NCBI RefSeq assembly: GCF_900117445.1
Contig: NZ_FPEJ01000003.1
Location: 372,001-436,000, forward strand
Origin: Hyphomicrobium sp. NDB2Meth4
Lineage (GTDB): Bacteria; Pseudomonadota; Alphaproteobacteria; Rhizobiales; Hyphomicrobiaceae
Direction: 5' to 3'
Length of the DNA stretch: 64,000 bases
The notes beneath the pieces are model-generated. The model made no database searches. It was not told the origin of the DNA and was given only the letters and a program-made list of their open reading frames with translations. Both the position numbers and the translations under genes were made by a program. Below, one piece after another: positions 42,760 through 52,889 of the stretch (its first letter is position 1; each line of letters begins with the position of its first letter).

Positions 42760-45700
42760 CAACGACACGGACGCCCGGACCTCAGGCCGGAGCGTCAGCG
42801 CGCGCGTCTTCACCGTACCGGCCGGCCTTCCCTTTCTCGCTTCCGTAACGCGCGCAATCTTGAGCGGCGATCTCCCTGCCCCAGGGGGCATCGCGCCCGA
42901 CCCGCTCGCCCTTCCCGACATGACCATCCTGCTGCCCACGCGTCGCGCAACACGCGTCATGCAGGAAGCATTTCTCAACGTTGCCGGCGGACGCGCGATG
43001 ACGCTGCCGCAGATCCGTCCCATTTCCGCTGGCGAGGAGGACCTCACTCTGCTCGCCGGCCTCGCGAGCCCCGGCACGCTCGGCACCGACGCGCTGGAGC
43101 TGCCGCCCGCTGTCAGCGAGATCGAGCGCCGCCTCACACTCACCATGCTGGTGCAGCGCTGGTCCGAAACGATCCGCAAGGACGACAGCGCGTCGAGCCA
43201 TCTCGGTGAGACTGCCGTTGCAGCCGGCGCCAACACGCCCGCGCAGGCCGTGCATCTTTCCGCCGAGTTGGCGCGTCTGATGGACATGGTGGAAACGGAA
43301 AACGTCGCGCTCTCCGGCCTCGCCAAGCTCGTACCCGATGAATATTCCGCGCACTGGCAGGACACGCTGAACTTCCTGCAGATCATCACCGCTTATTGGC
43401 CCGCGCACTTAGCTGAAAAGAATCTTCTCTCACCCGCCACGCGCCGCAACCGCGCAATCCTCGCCCACACCGAGCGCCTGACGAAGTCGCCGCCGTCCGG
43501 CCCCGTCATCGTTGCCGGCGTCACCGGCTCCGTGCCGGCGACGGTCGAGCTGATGCGCGCGGTGGCTTCTCTGCCGCAAGGCGCGCTCGTGCTGCCCGGC
43601 CTCGACCTGTACCTCGACGAAGAAAGCTGGCACGCGATCAAGGATCACCCCGAGCATCCGCAGTTCGGCTTTCATAAGCTACTCGCCGACCTCGGCGTGG
43701 CGCGCAGCGACGTTGAGATGCTGCCGGGTGAGACACCGGCCCCCGATCAGGCAGCCCGCGCCGTGCTCGTTTCGGAAACCATGCGCCCATCCGGCAAAAC
43801 CGGACTTTGGCAGCGCTACATCAGGAACACCGATCCCGCCGACGTGCGCCACGCACTCGGCAACGTCAGTCTCATCGAGGCACCCTCCGCACAGGACGAA
43901 GCCGAAGTCATCGCCCTCATTCTGCGCGAGGCGGCCGAAACGCCTGGGCGCACCGCAGCGCTCGTCTCACCCGATCGATTGCTGGCGCGCCGCGTCGCCG
44001 TGCGGCTCGAAGCCTGGGGCATCCGCGTCGATGATTCCGCCGGCCGTCCGTTCGCCAAGACCCCACCTGGCACGTTCCTCGATCTCGTCGTCGCCGCTGT
44101 TGCCGAGGATTTCTCTCCTGCCGCAACGATGGCGCTGCTGAAGCATCCGCTGACCCGCGTCGGCCTCGATGCCTTCGCCGTACGCCGCGCCGCCCGCGCA
44201 CTCGAAATCGCCGTGTTCCGCGACGTCTACCTTGGTCGCGGCATCGACGGCGTCGCTGACGCCCTGGAACGTGCCGATGAAAGCAAGCAGCGGCGGCATC
44301 GCGCCGTTCAGCGCCTGTGGGATGCCGACTGGGCCGGCGCGCACGATCTCGTCGCCCGTCTGCGCGAGGCGTACGAACCGCTCATCAACGTGTTCGCCGA
44401 GCGCGGCACGCAATCGATGCAATCGATCGCCGCGGCGCATATCGCCGCCGCAGAAGCGCTCTGCCAGCTCCCCGAAGCCGAGCGCGCGAAAGACGACGAC
44501 AGCTCCCCGCTCTGGCAGGGCGAGGCCGGCACCGCCGCGTCTAGCTTCTTCGCCGGCCTGATCAACGAGGAACTGCCCACCCTCGCCATCACCGCAGGCG
44601 ACTACCCCGATCTCTATCGCAGCCTGATCGTCGGGGAGAACGTGCGCCCGCGCGTTGCCGTGCACCCGCGCCTCTCTATCTGGGGCCCGTTCGAGGCGCG
44701 TTTGCAGCAGCCCGACGTGATCGTTCTCGGCTCCCTAAATGATGGCACCTGGCCCGAGGCCGCCGATCCCGGTCCGTGGCTCAACCGGCCGATGCGCGCC
44801 GAACTCGGCCTGCCCTCGCCCGAGGCAACCATCGGCCACGCCGCGCACGACTTCACCTCGCTGCTCGGCGCCAGCCGCGTCTATCTCACCCGCGCCGAGA
44901 AGATCGACGGCGTGCCGACAGTGCCTTCGCGCTGGCTCATGCGCTTGCAGGCATTGCTCGCCGGCTTCGGCATCGCTGATGCGTTGGAGCCCGACCAGCC
45001 CTGGCTCGGGTGGGCCCGCGCTCGCGACCACGCACCGGTGCGCGAGCGCATCAGCGCCCCCGAGCCTCGCCCGCCGCTCGCCCTGCGCCCCCGCAAGCTC
45101 TCCGTTACGCGCATCGAAACCTGGCTTGCCAACCCTTACGCGATCTTCGCGCGCGATATCCTGAAGCTCGACAAGCTGCCCGAGCTAGGCACCGATCCCA
45201 ATGCGGCGCTGCGCGGCAACGTCGTGCACGAGATCATGAGCCGCTTTGCGGTGACGCACCCCGGCGATCTGCCACCAAACGCGCACGCAGAACTCATGAG
45301 CATCGCGCGCGCCGTGTTGATCGATTACGTCGAAAACCCGCGCATCGCTGCGTTCTGGCTGCCGCGGTTCGCGCGCTTCGCCGAATGGTTCGCCGACAGC
45401 GAGCCCGCCCGCCGCACCGATGTGGAGCGCATCATCGCTGAGGTGAGCGGCCGGCTCGTCATCGACGCAGATGGCGGCCCCTTCACGCTCACCGCCCGCG
45501 CCGACCGCATCGACATCACCCCGCGCGGCATCGTCATCACCGACTACAAGACCGGCACGCTGCCGACCGACAAGCAGATCGCCGACGGCATGAAGCCACA
45601 GCTGCCGCTCGAAGCCGCCATCGCCATGGGTGAAGCCGGCTTCCCCGACACGCCGCACGGTCCCGTCATCGGCATGCGCTACATCCGCGCCACCGGCGCT

Positions 45701-45925
45701 GAGCCGCCCGGCGAGGATCGCCTCGTCGGCAACGGCAGCATCGATGCACTGGCGACCGCCGCGCTCGCGAACCTGACGAAACTGATCTCGCATTTCGACG
45801 ACGAAGCGACGCCCTACAAGGCGCTGCGCCGTGCGCGCTTCTCCTACGACTTTGATGATTACGCACACCTGGCGCGCGTGGCCGAATGGTCCGTGCCGGG
45901 CGAGGAAGAGGCGAGCGCCGCATGA
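42743..45925 (+). CDS. addB: AddB subunit of the AddAB helicase-nuclease
   Basis: Large subunit of 1060 residues of the enzyme that resects DNA double-strand breaks for RecA loading. The N-terminal helicase-like part is degenerate, with a modified P-loop region ILLPTRRATRVMQEAF. The C-terminal nuclease domain carries the RecB-type motif: VVHEIMSRF near residue 832, then LTARADRID and GIVITDYKTG, with catalytic Asp and Lys. The Fe-S cysteines seen in Bacillus AddB are not evident, as usual for alphaproteobacteria. The start is GTG 42743 inside murU, with ATG 42749 an alternative. The stop overlaps the addA start (ATGA). Confidence 0.95.
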   Translation: MRMSPDNDTDARTSGRSVSARVFTVPAGLPFLASVTRAILSGDLPAPGGIAPDPLALPDMTILLPTRRATRVMQEAFLNVAGGRAMTLPQIRPISAGEEDLTLLAGLASPGTLGTDALELPPAVSEIERRLTLTMLVQRWSETIRKDDSASSHLGETAVAAGANTPAQAVHLSAELARLMDMVETENVALSGLAKLVPDEYSAHWQDTLNFLQIITAYWPAHLAEKNLLSPATRRNRAILAHTERLTKSPPSGPVIVAGVTGSVPATVELMRAVASLPQGALVLPGLDLYLDEESWHAIKDHPEHPQFGFHKLLADLGVARSDVEMLPGETPAPDQAARAVLVSETMRPSGKTGLWQRYIRNTDPADVRHALGNVSLIEAPSAQDEAEVIALILREAAETPGRTAALVSPDRLLARRVAVRLEAWGIRVDDSAGRPFAKTPPGTFLDLVVAAVAEDFSPAATMALLKHPLTRVGLDAFAVRRAARALEIAVFRDVYLGRGIDGVADALERADESKQRRHRAVQRLWDADWAGAHDLVARLREAYEPLINVFAERGTQSMQSIAAAHIAAAEALCQLPEAERAKDDDSSPLWQGEAGTAASSFFAGLINEELPTLAITAGDYPDLYRSLIVGENVRPRVAVHPRLSIWGPFEARLQQPDVIVLGSLNDGTWPEAADPGPWLNRPMRAELGLPSPEATIGHAAHDFTSLLGASRVYLTRAEKIDGVPTVPSRWLMRLQALLAGFGIADALEPDQPWLGWARARDHAPVRERISAPEPRPPLALRPRKLSVTRIETWLANPYAIFARDILKLDKLPELGTDPNAALRGNVVHEIMSRFAVTHPGDLPPNAHAELMSIARAVLIDYVENPRIAAFWLPRFARFAEWFADSEPARRTDVERIIAEVSGRLVIDADGGPFTLTARADRIDITPRGIVITDYKTGTLPTDKQIADGMKPQLPLEAAIAMGEAGFPDTPHGPVIGMRYIRATGAEPPGEDRLVGNGSIDALATAALANLTKLISHFDDEATPYKALRRARFSYDFDDYAHLARVAEWSVPGEEEASAA

Positions 45926-48900
45926 CCTCGAGCCTTCCCAACAACGACTTCGAGCAGACCAAACGCCGCCAGCGCGACGCAGCCGATCCGCATGCCTCCG
46001 TGTGGGTGAGCGCCAACGCCGGGACGGGCAAGACCCACGTGCTCACTCAGCGCGTGCTGCGTCTGATGCTGTCCGGAACCAAGCCCGAGCGCATCCTCTG
46101 TCTTACTTACACCAAGGCCGCCGCCGCCGAGATGTCGAAGCGCGTTTTCGACACCCTGGCCAAGTGGGTGACGATGCCCGAGGCCGACCTCTCCCGCCAG
46201 CTCACCGAACTGTGCGACCGCCCCCCACTCGACGGCGAAACAGATCTTGCGCGCACTCTGTTCGCCATCGCCATCGAGACCCCGGGCGGGCTCAAGGTGC
46301 AGACCATCCATTCGTTCTGCGAGCGCCTGCTGCAGCGCTTTCCGCTCGAAGCCGGCGTCGCGCCGGGCTTCACCGTTCTCGACGACACGACGTCGACGGC
46401 GCTGCTGCGCGAAGCCATCGATGCAACGCTTCTCGAAGCAACTGATGGCTCGTCGGCAAAACAGGCGGATGCCCTCGGCATCATCATCCCCTTCGCCGCT
46501 GAAGAGCGTTTCGACGACGTGCTGCGCGCAGCGCTGAGCCAGCGCCGATGGCTCGACAGCGCGCTGCGCATCGACTTCGGCGACAACGAGGACGATGCAC
46601 TCCTCGGCCTCGAACGTCTCTACCGCCGGCATTTCAATGTCCCCGAGGACACCAGACCCGAAGACATCGAAAGCGATATGGCCGACGTCGTCAGCGACGC
46701 CGAGCTGCAGCGCCTGCGCGATGCCCTCAGCGGCGGCACTGTAACGGACCAGAAGTCCGTGCAGCACATCACTGCGGCACTCCAGGCCGAAGCGAGCCCG
46801 ATCCGCGCCGCCGCGCTTGAGAAGTTCTTCTGTCGCGCCGATGGCGATCCGCGCGCCAAACTGATGACTAAGGCCATCGCCGACGCATTCCCCGATCTGC
46901 GCGACGGCATGGACATTGCGCAGCGCCGTTTCGTCGCCCTGATGGAGCAGCGCCGCGGTATCCGCGCGATCACCGCCACCATGGCGTTGCATCGTGTCGC
47001 CGGCGCCGTGCTGCAACGCTATACGCTCGCCAAACGCCGCCGCGCCGCTCTCGACTATGACGACCTGATCGCCCGCAGCGTCTTCCTGCTTAGCGGACAG
47101 GACCTCGCGGGCTGGGTGATGTTCAAGCTCGACCGCGGCATAGACCATATCCTCGTCGACGAGGCGCAGGACACCAGTCCCGATCAGTGGCAGATCGTCG
47201 AGGCTCTGGCGCGCGAGTTCTTCACCGGCACCGGCCAGTCCGACGTCATCCGCACGCTGTTCGCCGTTGGCGACGAGAAACAGTCGATCTACTCGTTCCA
47301 GGGCGCCGCGCCGCACAAGTTCGCCGAGATGGGCACGCGCTTCGCCGCCCTGTGCAGCAACGAAACCTGGCGCCGCATTCCACTCAACCTGTCGTTCCGA
47401 ACCGTGGCGCCGGTGCTCGAAGCCGTCGACGGCGTGTTCTCCGATCATCGCCGCACGCCCGGCCTTTCCACCGAGGACGCCGTCGTCCGACACGCCGTGC
47501 ACCGCCTCGGCCATGGCGGCATCGTGGAGATCTGGCCGACCGAAGCGCCCGAGGACGTCAGCAACGGCGATCCCTGGGCACCGCTGGAAGAAGCATCCGG
47601 CCGCGCACCCGCCGAGCGCCTTGCCGAGCGCATTGCTTCCACCATCCGCCGCTGGCTCGATACCGGCGAGATACTCGCATCCGAAGGCCGCCCCGTACGC
47701 GCGGGCGACATCATCATTCTGGTGCGCAAGCGCCGGCCATTCGCCGGGCCCATGGTCGCCGCGCTGAAGGCACGCGGCATTCCTGTTGCCGGCGCCGACC
47801 GCTTGCGCCTCTCCGAGCAAATTGCCGTCGCCGATCTCATGTCACTCGGCGACTTCCTCACCCTGCCCGAGGACGATCTCGCCCTCGCCGAAGTTCTGAA
47901 GAGCCCGCTCATTGGCTTTAGCGACGATCACCTGCTGACGCTCGCGGCCGGCCGCAAAGGCACGCTTTGGAAGTCGCTCATCGAGCATGCACGGGTGGAC
48001 GAACGTTTCACCGCCGCGGCGGAAACCTTGAAGCGCTGGCGCTCGCGCGCCGACTTCATCCCGCCGTTCGAGTTCTTCGCCTCGATCCTCGATCGCGAAG
48101 GTTGCCGGATGAAGCTGCTATCGCGTCTCGGCGCCGAAGCTGCCGATCCGATCGACGAGTTCCTCAACCTCGCCCTCAGCTACGACGATGCCGAGGCGCC
48201 TTCGCTCACCGGCTTTCTCAATTACCTGCGCGAGGCCGACCGCGAGGTGAAGCGCGACATGGAGCACGGCCGTGACGAGGTGCGCGTGATGACCGTGCAC
48301 GGCGCCAAAGGCCTCGAAGCGCCGATCGTGTTCCTGCCTGACACTTGCGCCACCGCATCGGGCGGGCCGATCAATTCGCTGTTCGGCATTGAGGATTTAG
48401 ACGCGCCCGAGGGTGCGGAGGGAACGCCTTTCGTCTGGAGCGTCAAAGGAACGAGCGCCCACCCTGTCATCGCCGCCGCGCGCGCGCTGCGCACTCAGCG
48501 CGAGATGGAAGAACGCAACCGCCTGCTCTACGTCGCCATGACCCGCGCCCGCGATCGGCTCTACATCGCCGGCTTCGAAGGCCGCAATGGCCCTGCCCGC
48601 GGCTGCTGGTATGAGCTGATCAGCACTGCCCTCTCGGCAAGCTTCGAGGAGGCCGACGACGGCATCGGCGTCACCGTGCGCCGTCGTACAGCGCAGCAGG
48701 CAGTTCCAGCCAAGCCGCGCGACTCCTCCCACAAGCAGGAAGCGACAGGTGTCACCTTGCCAGAATGGGCCAAGGTCCACGCACCGCGCGAGGCAACGCT
48801 GTCGATCCCGCTCGCCCCATCGCGGCTCGAAGCCTACGCGCCCGACTCCGAAGGCGAGCCGATCATCGAGCAAAAGCCCCAACCCCGCTCTCCCGCCGAG

Positions 48901-49506
48901 GAGCCGGCCGCACTGCCGCCCGCTGCTCAGTCCGCCGACAACCGCTTCCTCCGTGGAACCCTGACGCACGCCCTGCTGCAGCATCTGCCGACCCTGCCGT
49001 CCGACGGATGGAAGAACGCCGCGTCCGGCTTCCTGGAAGCGCGCGGCAGCGCCCTCTCTGCCAAGGTCCGCTCCAGCATCGCCAAGGAGACGCTGGCAAT
49101 CCTCACCGCACCTGAGTTCGCGCCCCTGTTCAGTCCGCAGAGCCGCGCCGAGGTGCCCATCGTCGCGCTGCTGCCCAATCCCACGGGCAAGGGCCCGCCG
49201 CTGAAGCTGATGGGCCAGCTCGACCGCCTCGTCGATCTCGGCAGCGAGATCCTGATCGTTGATTATAAGACCAACCGTCCGCCGCCTTTGAAGGTGGAGC
49301 AGGTTGCAGGGGCCTACCTATTCCAGCTCGCCGCATACCGGCTCGCCCTGCGCGAAATTTATGCAGGAAAAACAATCAAGGCAGCGCTGCTTTGGACCGA
49401 CGGTCCCCGCATCATGCCCGTACCCGACGCCCTGCTCGACGACTACGCCGGCCGCCTATGGACTCTCGACGTCACGAACCTTGACGCTGGCGGGGCCCAT
49501 TCCTAA
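45922..49506 (+). CDS. addA: AddA subunit of the AddAB helicase-nuclease
   Basis: UvrD-type helicase and nuclease of 1194 residues. Walker A is VSANAGTGKTH at residues 29-38, motif II is LVDEAQDTSPDQWQI, motif III is VGDEKQSIYSFQGA, motif V is VMTVHGAKGLEAPIV and motif VI is YVAMTRARDRLYI. The C-terminal RecB-like nuclease motif is LIVDYKTNR near residue 1115. With AddB it forms the recombination machine of alphaproteobacteria. ATG 45922 overlaps the addB stop, so translation is coupled. A Pro/Glu-rich linker (around residues 980-1010) separates helicase and nuclease. Confidence 0.96.
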   Translation: MTSSLPNNDFEQTKRRQRDAADPHASVWVSANAGTGKTHVLTQRVLRLMLSGTKPERILCLTYTKAAAAEMSKRVFDTLAKWVTMPEADLSRQLTELCDRPPLDGETDLARTLFAIAIETPGGLKVQTIHSFCERLLQRFPLEAGVAPGFTVLDDTTSTALLREAIDATLLEATDGSSAKQADALGIIIPFAAEERFDDVLRAALSQRRWLDSALRIDFGDNEDDALLGLERLYRRHFNVPEDTRPEDIESDMADVVSDAELQRLRDALSGGTVTDQKSVQHITAALQAEASPIRAAALEKFFCRADGDPRAKLMTKAIADAFPDLRDGMDIAQRRFVALMEQRRGIRAITATMALHRVAGAVLQRYTLAKRRRAALDYDDLIARSVFLLSGQDLAGWVMFKLDRGIDHILVDEAQDTSPDQWQIVEALAREFFTGTGQSDVIRTLFAVGDEKQSIYSFQGAAPHKFAEMGTRFAALCSNETWRRIPLNLSFRTVAPVLEAVDGVFSDHRRTPGLSTEDAVVRHAVHRLGHGGIVEIWPTEAPEDVSNGDPWAPLEEASGRAPAERLAERIASTIRRWLDTGEILASEGRPVRAGDIIILVRKRRPFAGPMVAALKARGIPVAGADRLRLSEQIAVADLMSLGDFLTLPEDDLALAEVLKSPLIGFSDDHLLTLAAGRKGTLWKSLIEHARVDERFTAAAETLKRWRSRADFIPPFEFFASILDREGCRMKLLSRLGAEAADPIDEFLNLALSYDDAEAPSLTGFLNYLREADREVKRDMEHGRDEVRVMTVHGAKGLEAPIVFLPDTCATASGGPINSLFGIEDLDAPEGAEGTPFVWSVKGTSAHPVIAAARALRTQREMEERNRLLYVAMTRARDRLYIAGFEGRNGPARGCWYELISTALSASFEEADDGIGVTVRRRTAQQAVPAKPRDSSHKQEATGVTLPEWAKVHAPREATLSIPLAPSRLEAYAPDSEGEPIIEQKPQPRSPAEEPAALPPAAQSADNRFLRGTLTHALLQHLPTLPSDGWKNAASGFLEARGSALSAKVRSSIAKETLAILTAPEFAPLFSPQSRAEVPIVALLPNPTGKGPPLKLMGQLDRLVDLGSEILIVDYKTNRPPPLKVEQVAGAYLFQLAAYRLALREIYAGKTIKAALLWTDGPRIMPVPDALLDDYAGRLWTLDVTNLDAGGAHS

Positions 49507-49569
49507 CTTCGCCCACGAAGAGGCAGCGGGCCTTGGTGCTCAGATGACTGTCTCAACAGGAGAAAACAT

Positions 49570-49893
49570 ATGGCAGACGCAGTGTCCGACAGCACCTTCG
49601 AGCAGGAGGTCCTGAAGTCCTCCGAGCCGGTACTTGTGGACTTCTTCGCGGAGTGGTGCGGCCCCTGCAAGGCCATGGCCCCGGCACTCGACCAGGTCGC
49701 CAAGGAGATGCAGGGCAAGATCAAGGTCGTGAAGCTCGACGTTGACCAGAACCCGGCCGTCACCGGCAAGTACGGCATCCGCGCCATGCCGACCTTGATC
49801 ATGTTCAAAAACGGCAAGCCGGCCGCCCAGCACACCGGCGCCCTGGTCCAGAAGAAGAAGCTCGAAGACTGGATCAACTCCTCGGTCGCCTGA
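49570..49893 (+). CDS. trxA: Thioredoxin
   Basis: General cytoplasmic disulfide reductase of 107 residues with the classic active site WCGPCK (Cys30 and Cys33), the cis-proline loop GIRAMPTLIMF and a C-terminal helix. ATG 49570 has CAGGAGAAAACAT upstream. It lies 63 bases after addA and ends in an intrinsic terminator, closing the divL-to-trxA stretch. The conserved addA-trxA neighbourhood is seen in related genomes. Confidence 0.97.
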   Translation: MADAVSDSTFEQEVLKSSEPVLVDFFAEWCGPCKAMAPALDQVAKEMQGKIKVVKLDVDQNPAVTGKYGIRAMPTLIMFKNGKPAAQHTGALVQKKKLEDWINSSVA

Positions 49894-49919
49894 TCCAATA
49901 AGCTCACTGCTTTCGGACG

Positions 49920-49946
49920 AGGCCTCGCCCTACGGCGGGGCCTTTT
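49920..49946 (+). terminator. Rho-independent terminator of trxA
   Basis: AGGCCTCGCC pairs with GGCGGGGCCT (one G-T wobble) around a 4-base loop, followed by TTTT, 27 bases after the trxA stop. Confidence 0.85.
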
Positions 49947-50017
49947 CCTTTGCGGCGCAGCTCCACATGATCTGATAGCCTCAGGGACACTGAACTTCCG
50001 ATTCCGGATCGATCCCG

Positions 50018-50425
50018 ATGCTCCAGCTCTCGCGCACGCTTCGCCTCGCCTTCGGCACCGTGGCTTTCATGCTGCTCGGCGCAACTGCGGCTTGGGCTCC
50101 CGGCAGCATCACACTCGACGAAGTGCTGGATCAGCTGAAGGACAACGAAAAGCTCGTTGGCGAAATCAACGCCGAGCTCAAGGCGCAGAACCTATCCGCG
50201 GAGAACATCATCTGCGTCGGCGCACGTTTCGGCGGCCATTGGGTCGAACTCGGCGGAGCGCGCTCGATCCCCTACGAGTGCGAGATCGGCAAAAAGAAGC
50301 TCAACATCGATGGCACTCTCCGCCTCTACGACCAGCAGGGTGCAGAGATCGACATGAGCGATGAAAAGGCTCCCGAGCGCGCCTTCGACTACAAGCAGAG
50401 CGATCTCACGTGGACGTGGCAATAG
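50018..50425 (+). CDS. Small exported protein of unknown function
   Basis: Not recognised. Residues 1-27 are a signal peptide (LAFGTVAFMLLGATAAWA), giving a mature periplasmic protein of about 108 residues. The helical part TLDEVLDQLKDNEKLVGEIN is followed by a likely beta-rich part with two cysteines, in NIICVGARFG and PYECEIGKKK, that could pair. The gene is free-standing, after the trxA terminator and before the bactofilin gene. No strong ribosome site precedes ATG 50018. Confidence 0.75.
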   Translation: MLQLSRTLRLAFGTVAFMLLGATAAWAPGSITLDEVLDQLKDNEKLVGEINAELKAQNLSAENIICVGARFGGHWVELGGARSIPYECEIGKKKLNIDGTLRLYDQQGAEIDMSDEKAPERAFDYKQSDLTWTWQ

Positions 50426-50559
50426 CCACCCGCCTCGCGCGCCCTCGCCGCGCATCTTGAAAAACCCAATATCCGCGCGGACGAATCTGCTGATTCACCA
50501 TAATTCCACCACGCCAGCCCGGCTTCCTGAGGCTGGATCAATCGTCGTGGGAGTTAGTC

Positions 50560-51018
50560 ATGGTGTTTCAGCGCAGGCACGAGCCGAAGACACTCACTGT
50601 CGTTCCAGCCGAGGTTGCTGCATTGCCCCCGGGCGATGAAAACAATGCCGCATCCGTCATCGGCAAGGATATGTCCATCGAAGGTCAGTCGATCACCGTG
50701 CGCTGCAAGGGCACCTTGCGCGTCAACGGCGTCATCACCGCCGACCTTCATTGCAATGAGCTGGTGGTCGGCGAAGAAGCCATCATAACCGGATCAGTCG
50801 CCGCCGATCAGGTTCGCGTTTTCGGTGCCGTGCACGGCGCCATCCTAGGCGCCAACGTTACGCTGCATCCGAGCGCGCGCGTCGACGGCGACATTCACTC
50901 GCAATCTTTGACGATCGAGCAGGGCGCCAGCTTCGATGGCCGCTCCCGCAAGGTCGCCAATGCTGCCGAAGTCGCACCGCAGCTCGAAACGCAGCAGATG
51001 CATCGCGCCTACGGCTGA
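50560..51018 (+). CDS. Bactofilin
   Basis: Cytoskeletal protein of 152 residues made of a right-handed beta-helix of short repeats, visible as IEGQSITVRCKGTLRVNGVI, then IITGSVAADQVRVFGAVHGAI, and VTLHPSARVDGDIHSQSLTI (each with glycines at the turns). Flexible N- and C-terminal tails flank the core, as in the family. Bactofilins polymerise without nucleotide and place cell-wall enzymes or stalk and bud growth, which is attractive in a possibly budding or asymmetric alphaproteobacterium. ATG 50560 has GGAG upstream. Confidence 0.92.
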   Translation: MVFQRRHEPKTLTVVPAEVAALPPGDENNAASVIGKDMSIEGQSITVRCKGTLRVNGVITADLHCNELVVGEEAIITGSVAADQVRVFGAVHGAILGANVTLHPSARVDGDIHSQSLTIEQGASFDGRSRKVANAAEVAPQLETQQMHRAYG

Positions 51019-51174
51019 CACGGCATAGCATCGACTCTCGGCTACACACGCGATTTCGGCACGGCCGCGCAGGCGGCCGTCTACGCCAGCTTCATGATTC
51101 CCGGAGTGTGAGGCCACGGTCGCAAACTGCTCGATAGAGCATGCCACGCGAAGAAGAGCCGGCCGCCGCTCCGA

Positions 51175-52581
51175 TCAGGCGGCCTCTCGCTTTCCGTTGA
51201 TCAGATCCCAGGCGATGTTGATTTGCCGGATGCGGTTTTCACGCTCCACGCGGTCGCTCTCATCGCGCGCATGATCGGGGTGCCAGCTCATGCGCAGGGC
51301 ATCGACGATCTTCTTCAAGACACCATCGCTCACCTCGGCATTGACGCCCAGCACCTCGTAAGCCTCGCTTGTCGTACGCGGCAGCGCCGTAGCTTGGCGC
51401 GTGTCCGACATGCTGGCGAGAGCGCTGTCGACGATGCGGCGGATGCGCTCCATTTCCCGCACCATCGCGCGGAATTGCAGCGACGATTTCTCCGTCGAGA
51501 TTTCGCCCTTCGCCGCCTGCCTGTCGATGTTGGCAAGCCGCTCGCGCACGCTGTCGAGTTCGATCAGCAGCACCTCGCGCAGGGGACCGGCCGATTTCAA
51601 TCCCCGCGCAGCCGCCTCAGTCTGTTCGAGCAATGCCGCAACCGCGCCCGATGCGTTGGCAAGCTTCAGGTCGCGATGAGCGGAATGGAACGCACTTCTG
51701 CCGAGGGCCCGCCGACGCAGCATCGGCGCGTAGCGGAGCGCCAGTAGCAAGGCGATGACGCCAGCCGAGCCGATCACCGCCACCCACGTCCACGGTTGTG
51801 TGGCAGCCTCCACCGGGGCGGCTGCGACAACCGGCAAGTCTTCGCCGCTGTGCACCACCGTGATCCAGTCGTCATTGGCCAAGTCCGGCTCGAGCGCCGT
51901 CTCGAACGACTGCACCCGTCCGGCCGGCTCCAAAGTCGCGCTCGGATCCGCCTTGGCGATGTCGATTTCTTCGTAGCTGGCGGCAACTTGAGTAACCGCG
52001 AGGGCGCCCTCACCGGCGGTGCTTTCGGCCTCGTCCGCAGCAGCGCCGATCATCAGCCGCGCGCCAAGTTCGCCGACGGGGGCATATCCCTCCGGAAGAA
52101 CCAGATGTTCGAACGCCGCCTTGCGCGGCCAGGGCAGACAGTCGCCACTCAGCACGACCTTACGCTGCAGCTCGGCTCCATCTCTGCTGCCGCAACCGCC
52201 CTCCGCCAACGCCGCATCGCGCGCTGGCATCACCAGATTGAGATGACCGTCCTCCAGCCACACCCGGTTGGCCCCAGCGCTGCCGATCGTTGCCACCACC
52301 TCCGTCCAGGGAACGGCGGCGCCCGCGCAAGCGATATCGAAGCGATGCACCATCACCGTCCGGCAGGCGGCTGAGCTGTTCGGCAGGCACGTGGTGACGG
52401 TCTGCTCGTCGCGCCGACCGCCAACGATGGAATAGCTGGTATCGCCTGCGGGACTGAGCCGGACGTCCCCGCCTTCGATGCGGCAGTCGTACGGCATGAC
52501 CAGCCGCTCACGCGCCACGGCAGGTAAAGCCGGCAATAAGGCAATGCTTAGAAACCAGGAAAGGCGGGAAATACGACGCAC
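51175..52581 (-). CDS. Membrane-tethered J-domain protein with an exported N-terminal domain
   Basis: A 468-residue protein. Residues 1-24 look like a signal peptide; residues 25-262 would be periplasmic and hold six cysteines (33, 65, 73, 85, 130, 148) that may form disulfides. Residues 265-283 are a membrane helix, a coiled-coil-like stretch covers about 300-390, and residues 405-465 form a J domain with the Hsp70-activating HPD at 434-436 (SWHPDHARD). So an exterior domain is tied to a cytoplasmic DnaK partner. I know no name for this architecture. The stop overlaps a GC-rich stem at 51161-51184. Confidence 0.82.
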   Translation of the reverse strand: MRRISRLSWFLSIALLPALPAVARERLVMPYDCRIEGGDVRLSPAGDTSYSIVGGRRDEQTVTTCLPNSSAACRTVMVHRFDIACAGAAVPWTEVVATIGSAGANRVWLEDGHLNLVMPARDAALAEGGCGSRDGAELQRKVVLSGDCLPWPRKAAFEHLVLPEGYAPVGELGARLMIGAAADEAESTAGEGALAVTQVAASYEEIDIAKADPSATLEPAGRVQSFETALEPDLANDDWITVVHSGEDLPVVAAAPVEAATQPWTWVAVIGSAGVIALLLALRYAPMLRRRALGRSAFHSAHRDLKLANASGAVAALLEQTEAAARGLKSAGPLREVLLIELDSVRERLANIDRQAAKGEISTEKSSLQFRAMVREMERIRRIVDSALASMSDTRQATALPRTTSEAYEVLGVNAEVSDGVLKKIVDALRMSWHPDHARDESDRVERENRIRQINIAWDLINGKREAA

Positions 52582-52889
52582 CGCTATGCCCTCTCATGTT
52601 GGTACGCATGGTTTTGTTCTTATGGTGAACAAGGGCGCGACTGTGGCGATTAAGCGGTTTATCAACGCAAAGTATCTGTTGCATGTGACCCTTAGGCCGT
52701 GCCGGCAGCGACTGCTGTGGCCGTCACGCTGCATGTTTCCGGCGATGGCCAAAAAATCGCCAGCAGCTGGCGCCATGTCTCGACAATGAAAGCAGATCGA
52801 CTCTAGAAAAGCTGGGTTGCGTGTGCAGTTTTTTTGAGCACGCACACGACCGACATTTGACTGCGCTGCGTATTGAGGGGAGGGCCACC
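52582..52889. other. Intergenic region between the J-domain and DUF3754 genes
   Basis: 308 bases between divergent genes with no supported gene. A T-run at 52831-52837 is flanked by short GTGTGC/GCACAC complementary pieces, which may be chance. The region should hold two divergent promoters. Confidence 0.55.

Noticed and set aside
45859-47820. 653-codon open frame antisense to addA
   Set aside because: Same reason; addA shows all helicase motifs in the plus frame.
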